Source: Stratiolaelaps scimitus (taxonomy: Eukaryota; Arthropoda; Arachnida; Mesostigmata; Laelapidae). Taken from it: a stretch of DNA of 64,000 nucleotides. The translations under genes and the position numbers were made by a program. The stretch covers positions 5,251,501 to 5,315,500 of the forward strand of contig JABWDB010000009.1 in the NCBI GenBank assembly GCA_019614645.1, in the 5' to 3' direction. The number at the start of each line of letters is the position of its first letter. Position 1 is the stretch's first letter. This document shows, in pieces, positions 40,975 to 51,967 of the stretch. The notes beneath the pieces are model-generated. The model did no database searches. It worked only from the letters and a program-made list of their open reading frames with translations, and was not told the origin of the DNA.

Positions 40975-41923
40975 GAAATTCATAATTTCAAATCACCACT
41001 GCAGGCATAACACTGACGGTTAACGGACGATGGATAAATCAATCCCCCACGCAGGCGCTTCGAATAATATAACACTGCGAGAAGAAAGAAATTGTTTTCG
41101 TCTGAAGAAAACTATAGATAATAATCAGGTCTGAAACGCGTCAGGAGTTAGCGGCGAACATTTCCGCTCTATTCTCACATGTGGACATATCCCACTTATT
41201 ATGAAGGTAAGCCATGTCCCGAATCAGCCTCAGCTTCGCAGGTCTCCGGGCTCCCCAGCCCGCGACACCGGAAGTGTGACCAATACAACGCCTACGTTGC
41301 TCGACGCGATTATATAGACGACAGCATAACTAGTGTCTAAGAGTTGATGGACGCTTTTCAATTTCACCAGCTCGACTATTATTACAAACGATTATTTTAT
41401 ATACAACCGATTAACCACAACAAAAATAATGGACTAAAAATAACTTGACTAACCGCAACAACTCGGTCTTCACACCGAGTCTTCACTCGGTGCGAAGACT
41501 CGCACCCGCCTATACGATTGCGGCGAGCTTTCGCGCCGGCTTTTAGCAACTGCAAACGAGGTGAACTTCTCACCGTTCGATGATACATCGTCTCCACGGA
41601 CCGCTTGAGCTATTGCCCACAGGGTACACGGTGAAAATGTCGACATCGGAGAATACGATTACAGACATCATACATGTTGTTGCTGCCGTCCATCGAAGAC
41701 GCAGTAGCTCGTCTGTTGAACCACTTACCTCGACCACATTTTCGGGGACTGTGTCGATGACGTCCGGCACGACCTTATGCTCGTCCATGGCGATCTTCAA
41801 GCCGGAATCGCTGCGAACGCCTTCCAGCAAACTGAAAGATCCAATCGTCCAGATAGTGAACAATAGAAGAAGGTATGAGGACCATGTGGAGCCAACAGCA
41901 GGCCCCCGGTGAACAGGCCCCAT
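35427..41923 (-). CDS. phosphatidylethanolamine-binding protein, predicted secreted
   Basis: Three coding exons: 41729-41923, 35932-36190 and 35427-35647, joining in frame to 224 residues. The family binds anionic ligands or phospholipid head groups in a small pocket; cytosolic members regulate kinases (RKIP type). Signatures are [11 protein letters not shown] near the start of the domain, [14 protein letters not shown] (about 106-111), [29 protein letters not shown] (about 142-158) and [13 protein letters not shown] near the end. About 40 residues precede the domain, with a hydrophobic run [17 protein letters not shown] (about 17-33) after a basic start, so a signal peptide is likely. Ordinary PEBP1 proteins have none. 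An internal Met at about residue 46 would give a leaderless form. The frame stays open to another ATG at 42124, so the start is not certain. Intron 1 is 5.5 kb. Splice donors GTAAGT and GTTAGT are good. Confidence 0.92.
37382..37502. repeat. long compound TA-rich tract in PEBP intron 1
   Basis: About 120 bases of TA repeats are broken only by short A or T insertions. Poly-Ile/Tyr open frames across it are artefacts of the repeat. Confidence 0.95.
38143..38249 (-). mobile_element. SINE family B, 5'-truncated copy
   Basis: The body of the copy at 33531-33729 is found again in the same orientation: TTTGCATTT, a GTCCGTC segment, GGACGTT, TCGGCTGTGAGTCAGCC and the terminal AAAATTTA. The tRNA-like head is absent. 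Truncation at the 5' end is what target-primed reverse transcription often leaves. Confidence 0.8.
40868..40974. repeat. long (TA)n / TATG tract in PEBP intron 1
   Basis: About 107 bases of TA with interspersed TATG units. Seen directly. Confidence 0.95.
41466..41499. repeat. 34-bp hairpin with 4-base loop
   Basis: The arms (41466-41480 and 41485-41499) are 15 bases each with a single mismatch, around the loop CTTC. It lies within PEBP intron 1, about 230 bases from the exon 1 donor. Confidence 0.85.
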
Positions 41924-42230
41924 TTTTCGCCCGCTCAGCTTCGTTAAGCTATTCTGGCGATAAAATAACAAAACGCGAAACGTTGTGGCCGCAGCTCGTA
42001 GCGCGACGTTGTACTGGCTTCCTATGAAGAGTGGTAAGAAAGCAACGTCAACGGCGTCGACCGCAATCGTCTGCTGCCTACGATCAGCTTGTCTGAACAC
42101 CGCCAACAGGCGACTGACGGCCACCGCCTTTCTTTTTTGACCGTGTGGCGGGCCAGCTCGCTCGCATCAGTGCCGCCGGAGGGCGTTCTTCAAACCCCTC
42201 ACATTATTTATATATATATATATATATAGG

Positions 42231-42270
42231 AGGCGAGTAAGATATATATATATATATATCTTACTCGCCT
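42231..42270. repeat. 40-bp perfect palindrome with TA core
   Basis: The left half AGGCGAGTAAGATATATATA is followed directly by its exact reverse complement. A further TA run adjoins it on the left (about 42208-42228). Cruciform extrusion is plausible because of the AT core. Confidence 0.92.
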
Positions 42271-44544
42271 TCGAATTATGCTGGAGAGAGGGGAACAGCT
42301 GTGGACGAAGTGACATAGTAAATAGGATTTCAACTACGCTGCAATCACGACCAATGGAACAACTTCAAGGTCATCGAAGTCTACGATTTCAACGAGCAGA
42401 GGAACACATTCTGTCGTTACTCTTTCCAATTCGACGATTTTTTGATTCATTGATTTAACTGTTTGTTTGTATGGTAGACGGCGACGGGAGACAGCGATTA
42501 TGCTTACAATGATGACGATTAATAAAGGTGACTAATAACTGTAGAGAATGACGGCTGGACGAGCCACAAATTCTGCCTGTCAGCTGCTGTGACAGTAGTC
42601 GCACAGGCTACGAACGATGACGATGATGCGAGAGGGACAAACACTTTTCTCTCCTTGAGCAGTTCATCATAGATAGAACAATGGCAGGTGAGTGGCGGTT
42701 TCATTGAGACAATACGAAGGCCAGCAATGCCGAAGTCTCCGCTGATGTCAGCGGAGAAGGGGATCGGAGAACGTCGAGGAGGAAGACGAGGCGGCGCAAA
42801 ATGAGGACAATGACAGATGCGAGAATCAGTCACAAATAGAATGCCGCAAGCCATCCCATAGGTAGGTCACCACATATTGATTCCCGAAGACACTTCTTCT
42901 GTCTATAGGATAATTCAATGCAAATTGTGGCCTATTGTCGGAACTGCACTTTTTACAATGCTTAAGTTCTCGTGACAACTGAGGAAACGGGCCATGCAAA
43001 ACGTTGAGACGATGGCTATCGTTCAGTCGAACTTGTTTACGTTCGTCAGCACACCAAGGCCGGACCAGCCTTTCGTCCTTGTCCATAAGGCAAAACGCCA
43101 TTGGCGGGCACATGACTCACATGTGTGAACCACTAGCCATAATAACAATATCAACAACAGCAAGTCGCTGCTGTTGAGTCACATCACCCCACAGTACAAT
43201 GATAGAATACTCAATACGGCCAGTAGGTCACATACCCAGCCACTGACGGCGAGTTTCAGCTCAGTCGAGTTGGCGACCACTCACACGAATACGACGTTGC
43301 TTGATTATTATTATTATTATTAATATTAATAATATTATAGTTACTATTTCTCCCGCTATTGTGTAACACTTAGTAAGCGGCTGTGGAAAGCAGGGAGCGT
43401 CGTGTCTTCACATGCAGTGCGGTTCGACATCAACCATCAGCAGTGATCTGTTCTAGTCCAGCCTGCTGGTCTAGCAAATAGTGACAACAAGTTACAGCCA
43501 GAATAGTATCGTATGTTGACACCGAGAAACTACAAATGTTGGCAATAGCGTGTACATTTTACAATATTATATTCATATATAACGTATGCAAAAAGCGAGA
43601 TGGTGATAGAAACACTGTCTTGAGAATCGGAGCACCGTAGGCAGTACAAACGAAAGCACACGTGAACAGAAACGACTAACAACAAACAACAATGTGAAGT
43701 CACAGACCACCACGACGCGGCCACGGTTTCACAAACGCGAAACAAAGTTCGCCGGGAGCCATCCACGAGCGAATCCAGATGGGACACGTGAGAAATGTTC
43801 GTTTCGAACCGAAAACTGTTCAACAGGGATTGCTATCGAGGACAACCCGTCAGGTACAGGCGTGACCACATTGATCAGACGCACGGTCTCACGGATGCGA
43901 TTCGTCTCAGTAGCTGCCGTGTAACTAGCCAAAGCGGCAGCGTACGGGGTGTGAAGCGCACTACGGAAGTGTGGAGATACACTGCCACCGTTGGTCTGCC
44001 GCTTCGCCAGAGAGAGAAAAAAATTATTAACGGCTTTCTCCCATCTCTCATCGACTCAAGGCCGGTGTTGGCAAACGCTCCCCCTCGCGAACATAATGTT
44101 AATAACTAGCATCACTACTGCTGCTACTACGACTACTACTGCTACAACTGGCAGTACCGCCACTAGTTCATCATTACGAAACGCTACTGTTGCAAGCGGG
44201 GGCGGAGGGAGACGGGGCTAATACACGAATGTACTGTTGTACTTTGGTCAGTCAGCCACTGTAGCCACTGTAGTTGTGGTGGTAGTCACTAGAGGAAGTT
44301 ATGACAAGTACTTTTTCCTTGTTGTTCCTCTTCTGGCTGCGTGTGTACGTCGATGCTGGGTTTCGCTGTGACCACACTGCACGGGTCCCGTTCACAGCGT
44401 AACATAACAGTGATATTAGTGCTATCACCTATCCCAGACTATCTACGATCTACTTCAACAGCTAGCAACTACGGGCTACCACGGCGAGCGGAGGCGGCAA
44501 CGGCAACAACGGCGGAGTGTAACAAATAGAACGAAAGAAGCACC

Positions 44545-44691
44545 TCAAACAAACGGGCGAGGCAGAGACACTCGAGCTAAAGATAGAATCGTAGACACCG
44601 ACCACTCCTCGATATCGTCCCCGCCGTCCGGCTCTTGCTGCAGTTGCTGCTCCTCCTCCTGCTGCTGCTGTTGTTGTTCCTGCTCCTGTTC
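44545..44691 (-). CDS. possible poly-Gln/Glu-rich coding exon (unsupported by homology)
   Basis: From an ATG at 44691 the minus strand encodes a Gln/Glu-rich segment, then EPDGGDDIEEWSVSTILSLARV, and a TGA after 48 codons. The acidic, Gln-rich composition followed by a mixed segment looks more protein-like than most frames here, but I recognise no family and see no convincing donor. It could equally be a CAG-repeat leader sequence. Confidence 0.15.
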   Translation of the reverse strand, partial: EQEQEQQQQQQEEEQQLQQEPDGGDDIEEWSVSTILSLARVSLPRPFV

Positions 44692-45381
44692 CATGGCGAA
44701 CACAGACACTGCGCTGCCGTGCGTGTAGCTAGCCACGAGCTGGCTGTGGTACGTAGCACGCCTCTCGCCAGGAGAGATGGGAAGCAGACAGACCGACACC
44801 GACGGTCAGATGAACGAACGGACAGAGACGAATGAATCGAACAACGAACAAACGAAGCAGAGAATACAAACAAATACACACACAAACGAGATACAACACC
44901 CTGCTCACACACGAACACACTTACGGCATAACAACAACACCAGCGTCGGCAGAAACACGAGAGCTTTTGCTGTTGCGGCTGCTGCTGTTGTTGCTGCTGC
45001 TGCTACTGCCGCAGGCTTTAGGTCATCCGCTCACCCGCTGGTTTTGCTGGCGGGATCGCTCTCGAGGAGTGTCTGGTGGCGGCACCGGGCCACCTCGCCT
45101 CACCTCCTCTGCATGGTGCCTATATAGCACATAATTAGCGGACACGGGCAGATCAGCGGCCGGGACGGACACGCCGCGCCAATAAACCGCGGCAACCACG
45201 AGAAGCAACGGGCCAACAACACCAGAATAGAGTGCAGAGCAGTGCAGTCCACTGGCTAATCAATGAAACAATCCCTCAGTAAAAATGTAGCACTGTGCGT
45301 ATACTGTGACACGATAGAGAGAGAGAGATCGAACTATGCCAGCGTACCGCCGCAGCACGATTGTCACCACGATGCACAGAG

Positions 45382-45403
45382 ACCACTTCGAGGGCGAAGT
45401 GGT
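45382..45403. repeat. 22-bp perfect hairpin, 4-base loop
   Basis: ACCACTTCG, then AGGG, then the exact reverse complement CGAAGTGGT. A similar hairpin lies at 45596-45617. Confidence 0.85.
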
Positions 45404-45595
45404 TCGTCAAAGCCGCAGAAGAGATGTGGCTATGTATCTGTTACCCACAAACTGCTACCGTGAATGGCAAGCGGAGTGCTGTATGACGATTTGCTGCGGT
45501 TCGCACAGTGGCCGGCTATGCATTCACTGTACGCTATACTCTGTTCAGCTGTCTGTCTTGCGATTGATTCGCCCGTTGAGTGATGATGGTGGTGC

Positions 45596-45617
45596 GAACT
45601 CGCTGACAAGCGAGTTC
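45596..45617. repeat. 22-bp perfect hairpin, 4-base loop
   Basis: GAACTCGCT, then GACA, then AGCGAGTTC. Same geometry as the hairpin 200 bases to the left but a different sequence. Confidence 0.85.
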
Positions 45618-46515
45618 CGTCCCCCAGACGGAAAATCAGTGGCAGACGGCTCTTTTGCTCTTTTGTTGACGACGTCGTGTCAAGCTAGGTGAGAAACCAC
45701 ACCGAATGCAGCTTGCGTCGATGCAGCGATAGAGTCGGACGGACGGATGATCCCTCCTCACGCTTCAAAAGAGCACTACGCTGTACTCAGCTCCAAGTTT
45801 TACGTGTGTGTGGGTGTGTGGGTGGGTGGGTCTTTGGTTTCGTGGCTGTGTGTCCAACTTACAATGCATGTGTACGATATGGGCGTCTATGATGACTCTG
45901 TTGTCGTGCACTTTCACCATAGAAACATACCTGGTACACACTCACACAGACGAGCTTGATACGCAGGCCGTCCGACCGGTGGCGGTGGCGGTGGCGGCGC
46001 CCGATACAGCTGACAGTATTGAGCACGCCGCGGCACAAGTAGATCGGTTGACGTTTGCTGAATGTTAACAGTCGCAGCAGCGGCACATGTGCGAAACGGC
46101 CTGCCGATAACAACGGGCAACCGCTTTTTATGCCGGGGGACAGCGGTGGTGGCGGCAGCGGCGGCGGCGACGGCGGCAGCTGCCGGCTCGAGAAGCAAAA
46201 CAACAACAATAGTATCGAGCAAAAAAGAAAGATATCTTGGAGGGAGGGTAAGGAGGAACTAGAGTCGTCAGAGGAGTTGGATCAGAGCAACCAACAGACA
46301 GACAACGAGTTTCCGTCGTCTCTGCTCTAGCAGAAGCCGCGGGGCGCTGAGCAAGGCACAGAGCGAGCCCCTATCGAGGCAGACGGTGCACGCCATGTTG
46401 GTGTGCTGCTGAACCGCTCAGGGAATGTTGAGCCGCAGACAGTTGCGCGGGTTCGTGTGTTAAGTTCAGCAGAACGAACACTGTACCACAAGATGCTTAA
46501 TAATAACGATTTGCG

Positions 46516-46517
<2 letters not shown>

Positions 46518-46569
<52 letters not shown>
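46518..46569. repeat. (TA)n microsatellite, about 52 bp
   Basis: A pure TA run is seen directly. Shorter TA runs follow at about 46689-46709, 47011-47024 and 47108-47132. Confidence 0.95.
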
Positions 46570-46575
<6 letters not shown>

Positions 46576-48016
46576 CATAGCAAGTCAATCATTTGTTCAA
46601 GGGAACAGAATGCACTTTGCATATGTGTATACATTTCCTAGGTCGAAATAATTTCAATTACATACAAGTTGATCTCCTGCGTACATATTTATATATATAT
46701 ATATATATAGTACTTAGAAGTACGGCCTCATCACACACGGAACGTTCTAAACGACAATACGATATTAATTCTTTACATTCTAGAAATTTGTACGGCTGAT
46801 ATAGTTTGACGGTTTCGGAGATTATTTTATGCTGATGTTTGAATATTTTGCGGTCATGTTAGCATTTACAAATAGCTTACAAATGTTAGTGTTGCACACT
46901 AAACTAAATTCGTTGACTGAGTGACTTTAATGACGTGAAATTGAATTCCGGTGTTATCATGACCCCAAGGTCCCTTAAAGAGTACACCCAAGAACAGACA
47001 AAATTAGATTATATATATATATATACACGGTCCCCTACGGCTTCTCTAATTAGTGTATATTTTAAGACGCATAAGCTAATCAATATCCGACAATATATAC
47101 ATGCACATATATATATATATATATATATATATAGCCTACCTCGGGATCATGAGAGGCCTCGGCACTGAAACACTGTCCCCACCCCTTTTAATTATTGTAT
47201 ATATTAAAACAGGCAATAATTAAGAAGAAAAGACGCATGGCCTGCCTACGTGCGAGTCATGTTTTTATATATCAAAACAGACAATAATTAAAAACATAAC
47301 CCACGAATACACAGGACATGTGATTGATTATATACATTTTTATCGAAGCGAGTCACACACTTTAAGAGGCAACAAATTTCTTCCTCTCTTAGCGGGTTGG
47401 CCTTCTCATATCGACGCCGACGCGACTTATCTCGATTTTTTCTTTTTTAGCGCACGGCTCGTTCTCAGCTTCGAGGGCGATTTCCATTTTAAAAATGCCC
47501 GCGCCGTTTCCGCACCGGCTTGTGTCTGCCATGTTCTGTTGTTGACGATGCTCTAAGCGGATCCTCCTCCGGTACTGGGTCGCATCGTGCTAGAGAGACA
47601 ATAATCATTCCGGAGTCCCGGCAGACCGACAAGACGCGGAAGAAAAAGGAGAACACCACTGTAAGGCGTTTTGTGTTCTTTGATAGATAGCTGCAGTGGA
47701 AAGGCTGTCTAGTTCGAGACCACTCGAGAGAGAGAGAGTGGATAGAGATTATGGACTTTAATATCAAGCGCCAAATGAGAATCATGTCCGCGTAAACGGT
47801 TATATATCTAGGGACGAGGTATAATATCGCGTGTGCGTGTCGTCATATGTTTGTTTGTGTGTTGTTAAGAATAACGTATGTATGATTAACAGTGACATAG
47901 ATTCTCTGACAGCTGAGATCGAGCGGGGTAGAGATACAACGACGCTATATGCACTAATAGAGCTGACGTGTGTTGCTCGTTGGATGCATGTGTGATGTTC
48001 CATTCTTGTCTTGTTC

Positions 48017-48087
48017 GGCACACAGACACTGTCTGTGTGCCAAACTGTCACAGACACTGTTTGGCACTGTCACAGACACTGTTTGGC
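48017..48087. repeat. palindrome plus two exact 22-bp repeats upstream of MED11
   Basis: A 25-base palindrome (12-base arms GGCACACAGACA and its complement around one C) occupies 48017-48041. It is followed by two identical 22-base units at 48044-48065 and 48066-48087 that reuse the CACAGACACTGT core. The cluster is about 180 bases upstream of the first MED11 coding exon. Confidence 0.9.
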
Positions 48088-48268
48088 TTGGAGCCTATTG
48101 AACTCGTATGGCTTGATAATGGCGATATATGGTTGGTTGGTTGATTGATTTCACATGGACCCGTTAGAACAGGAAATCAGAAGTGGTCGGTGTCATGTTG
48201 ATTCCTCTGTATGTTTACAGGTCCCCTTGGGGGACACCGCAGCCACCGCTCCTCAGCCAACGGGCAAG

Positions 48269-49080
48269 ATGAATTCGTCGCAGAACCTAAAAATCAAGCT
48301 CAAGGAGCTGGACGACATCGAAAAGGAGGTGGCTGGGGCACTACAGTCGGCTGGACTCGCACTCGCAGAACTCGGTTAGTAGCAAAGCTGTTATTTGTTG
48401 GACTTGGTGCCAATCGCCTTGTCCGTTGCACTTCACCTTGTTGACGAGTCGCGTCTAATGGATTCTATCTACCGAAGATTTACAAGCAAATTTACAGCCC
48501 CATTTTGATACACAGACAAATGTGTTTGCTTGAATTTTGATCGCTGATCTGTTGAAAGATTTAGCTGAATGATCGGTCATGTTGAGGATATTGTATTCTA
48601 GTCATTCTTCAGAAAAACGCTGTTCTTGCTAATTTATCGCTTGTAATGGTGGTATTTCAATACTACCATCAACGGGTGCTGTATACATTTGAGAAATATT
48701 GATCCGTGAGCTCACCCAGTGCGTTCATAAACAGCCGACCGTTAATATTAACAGATTTGTATCATTAGCCTATATCCCCTTTTTCATCTTATTCTGAAAT
48801 TTGGAGCATCGATTCCACGTACGTATTTGATGCAGCTTATTTTGCGAGGCCTACGAGTGTTTCCCAGTTCTAAAGAATTTTTCACATTTACTGGATGATA
48901 ATCGTAAAGTTCCGAAAATTACATTTTCGGTGGCGTCGACGGCTGTATTTCGGGACTTCAACGAGTTAAAGAGGTCGCTCCTTGTTCTAGCCCCGTAACA
49001 CAACGTGTCGCAAAATGCCAACGTATAATATATATTTAAAAATTATATATTTAACAGCTTATTTTTATAAATCGGATTTT

Positions 49081-49161
<81 letters not shown>

Positions 49162-50998
49162 GTTTAAATCGAAACGTAAGAAATGAATGGAATAGGTAAA
49201 AGGTCATTTATGAAACACAACAGATAAATATTTGTTGCGTACTTTTTGTCATCATTTCTTTTTAGGCAAAGAGAAGCCGTCAATGAAGCAAGTAGAGTCT
49301 AACACTTCGAACTTTATCAAGACCCTACAAGGTGTTGAGAGTGGTCTCTCGAAGCATATCATCTACCTCACCCAAGTCTCAACTGTACAACCACATGAGG
49401 GTAGCAGTTACGCCGCTCAGAAGGTACATTACTGAGTTTATAAATATAAGGATTGAATTGAACTGAACTGAAGGTCAGATATCAATGATTACAGCTGTTT
49501 AAGCCGTTCGTCGGTTTTCTAGTTGGACGGCACGGGTGTTAAGTCAGCGAAAATGGAGGCAATTTCAAACGTAAAATATTTACAAATAAAGCGGTTCTAA
49601 TCAGCTAACTAGGTTTCATCTGTTCAATGACTTTCTCCTGGTCCTGGAGTATTTTATATATATATAATATATATAAATTATATTGCAGGACCAGACTGTG
49701 TTTATTATAGTCTGGCATTCTTCCTTTTGTCGTAAACAAATTTTTCATTCTTCGCTTTGTAAACTCCGTTTAAGACAAACACTCTTTGTTTCGTACTTAC
49801 TCTCCATCAATGAATAGCAAGTATCCTCAATAATAATGGGCCCCCGTTGCTTTCTCTGTATTCATTGTTATTGGCATCGACTACAAATTGACTGAATTTA
49901 ATTTATGATAGCACACCATTTTGCGGGTGCCGTGTTATCAATCGGAAGTGCCTCCTCTCGGTAACGAACGTGAGCATCAGTTCAGCCATCTGCTGAATCC
50001 TTGGCTCATCGGGCACAGCGGCATGAATTTATTTCGCAGATTTATTTCGAAGCTTCGCACGCAGAGAGAGAGCGTCCAATATAACAGAATGGAAGGTGTT
50101 TTTTATAGACAAATCTCGATGAGGAGGGTAATGCTTCTAATGCCAATGAAACTTACACCTGCACGATACAAATTTCGTTTCAACTGAATGAACAATGCTA
50201 TATATTTACCTGCAATCTCTAATTTGGCTGAAAACTTCTAGCATAAGTGTCTACGGTAAAGGCCTAGCATATAGGTGGCGCGGTAGCAATAGAAATGACA
50301 TTAACAGTTCGTATCCTGATACCTTTTACCCACAGGTGTTCCATATGGCATTACATCGTCTGGAGCATGCGCGATCTCGGATGAACGAGCTGGAGCGACT
50401 TCGACAGACTCATCTGCAGCAGGACGCGCAGCACAATCCCCCGATGCCACCGCAGATTCCTGGTGGCCAGCCAGGACAACAGCAAGGCCCAATGGGAGGA
50501 GGCGGTGGAGGTCCTTTGGGCGGCCAGACAATGGGACCTCAGGGCCAAATGAGCGGTGGCCAAGGTTCTATGGGAGGTGGGCAGGGCCCCCAGGGAATGG
50601 GTGGTATGCAAAGTCCTATGGGAGGCGGCAGCGGCGGTATGGGCCAACAGGGCATGGGTCAGATGGGCATGGGACAAGGGCAGGGACAAGGCCAGATGGG
50701 TGGGGCGATAGGCCAACAAGGACAAATGGGACAAGGGTCCATGATGGGTGGGATGGGACCCATGAGCCAGCAGAACCCGATGGGGCAGGGTGGGCCGATT
50801 GGCGGTGATCAGTATGGTGGTCCGGGTATGATGGGAGGCGCGCCCGGTCCAATGGGAATGCGGCCATCGGGCCCCGGGATGATGGGTCAACAGGCCCAAA
50901 TTGGCGGCATGGGCGGCATGGGAGGACCTCAGATGGGAATGGGACCGCAAATGGGAATGGGCACTCTGGGTGGGCAGATGGGACCTCAAGGGCCGTAA
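48269..50998 (+). CDS. MED11: Mediator complex subunit 11 with long Gly/Met/Gln-rich tail
   Basis: Three coding exons: 48269-48374, 49266-49423 and 50336-50998, joining in frame to 308 residues (human MED11 is 117). MED11 is a Mediator head subunit that supports pre-initiation complex assembly. The conserved core comprises LKELDDIEKEV and LALAELGKEK (exon 1-2), HIIYLTQVSTVQPHEGSSYA (exon 2), and HMALHRLEHARSRMNELE (exon 3, about 91-108). From about residue 119 on, roughly 190 residues are almost only Gly, Met, Gln and Pro, with a little Ser, in MGQGQ-, GGMGG- and MGPQ-like units. No stop interrupts it, so the tail is under coding constraint or recent. Insect MED11 also has a low-complexity tail, but shorter and Gln-rich. 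The chosen Met matches family starts. The frame is also open 5' of it to a probable acceptor at about 48221, implying a spliced, untranslated leader. Confidence 0.93.
49085..49155. repeat. (TA)n microsatellite in MED11 intron 1
   Basis: About 70 bases of TA repeat with one phase break, ending about 110 bases before the exon 2 acceptor. Confidence 0.95.
49638..49694. repeat. inverted repeat with TA-rich centre in MED11 intron 2
   Basis: CTGGTCCTG (49638-49646) and CAGGACCAG (49686-49694) are exact complements flanking an AT-rich centre that pairs partly as well. The architecture resembles the palindromes at 42231 and 52671. Confidence 0.75.
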
Positions 50999-51175
50999 GG
51001 GCGACAGAAACAAGATGGATGTTTCGGCGGGGCTGTTTAATTGTTATTCTGGGGTTGGGCAGCAAATAGGAATTCTCTCGGCCAGCCTAATTGTCATAAT
51101 TGTGTCGCGCTTTATATACAGATATTTATTGTATATACGAACTGCTAATGTGTAATGTCTATACAATGTGATGAA

Positions 51176-51181
51176 AATAAA
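51176..51181 (+). promoter_or_regulatory. polyadenylation signal of MED11
   Basis: A canonical AATAAA lies 178 bases after the MED11 stop on the same strand. Confidence 0.6.
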
Positions 51182-51967
51182 ACGCGAAAAAAAGACACAC
51201 ACAAGTGATACATCCCAGTACAACACAAGTTGTTTTCGGTGAACTTTAATGTAGGCTAGATATACTGCAGTTCCCTTTAACTCGTCCAGTAACGTATTGT
51301 CGTTCAACACTGTCATCGATTCATGAATAAAGGCTAGTAAATATGCATTAGTCGCAAGTTCTTATGCGACAATAGCCTGCACCCCCCCCCCCCCAGTGGA
51401 TCAAGAACACTCTCTCGTGCTCTATCTGTTGAAAAAGTTAAATCAAAAACCATGTTGTTATGTTCTAGTCTCACGCACACACACACACGAGGCGTGCGTG
51501 AGGGGCAATAAACTGTTTTCGTTTATCCGGCGATATTTTCCGAGTTGGCGACACATAGATAGGGAAGTATATAGTAATTGGCAGAAGCGATGGAAAATAC
51601 CGCTGTGTATTGCTTACACGCTCTACGGCTATCGGGGTCTGGGTCGTTCGTACGTCTTCGCCTGCTGGTCAGTTAGTCGTTCGATAGTGTGTAGTGTAAG
51701 ATACGAGTCGGTACCGGGCACCAAATGCCGTTGAAGTATCACGGTCGTCATTCGTACATCCATATACAATACACAATATAACTCTACATTTCGTTATTAC
51801 TCTCCTTCGTGAATATATCTAATTTATATATATATATATTATATCGGTATCTCGCTTTGGGCGTACCCGCAACAGGATGCCGGCTGTCGCTCGATTTGGA
51901 ACCATGTCACGAGGAAATCCCTATAGCTAGCCCATAGCTGGTGGCCGCGTATTTGCTACTACTGCAT
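51182..51967. other. convergent intergenic region between MED11 and eIF4E-like gene
   Basis: Both genes should end their transcripts here. A 13-base C run lies at 51382-51394 and a short TA run near 51825-51845. No clear AATAAA is seen for the minus-strand gene; an ATTAAA (minus) is at 51245-51250, about 720 bases past its stop. Confidence 0.45.

Larger units (their letters stand above)
36191..41728. other. large first intron of the PEBP gene
   Basis: This 5.5-kb intron contains a CpG-rich, promoter-like patch (about 36750-37120), two long TA microsatellites, a truncated SINE-B copy and a GTCTTC/GAAGAC hairpin near its 5' end. A 160-codon plus-strand frame at 39837-40319 resembles no known family. 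Confidence 0.6.
41924..48268. other. divergent intergenic region between PEBP and MED11
   Basis: This 6.3-kb stretch carries CpG-rich and triplet-rich DNA at about 44100-46350, including CAG/CTG, GGC and GGT runs. It also has several hairpins, TA microsatellites, and a spliced-looking leader of MED11 near its right end. Candidate short exons exist (see the poly-Gln frame at 44545-44691), but none matches a known family. Confidence 0.5.

Noticed and set aside
44577..45134. Poly-Leu and Ser/Arg-rich frames on both strands
   Set aside because: They are frame shadows of CAG/CTG triplet runs.
48155..48268. Upstream in-frame Met as MED11 start
   Set aside because: The frame is open, but it crosses a strong acceptor (TGTTTACAG) at about 48220, and MNSSQ aligns with the known family start.
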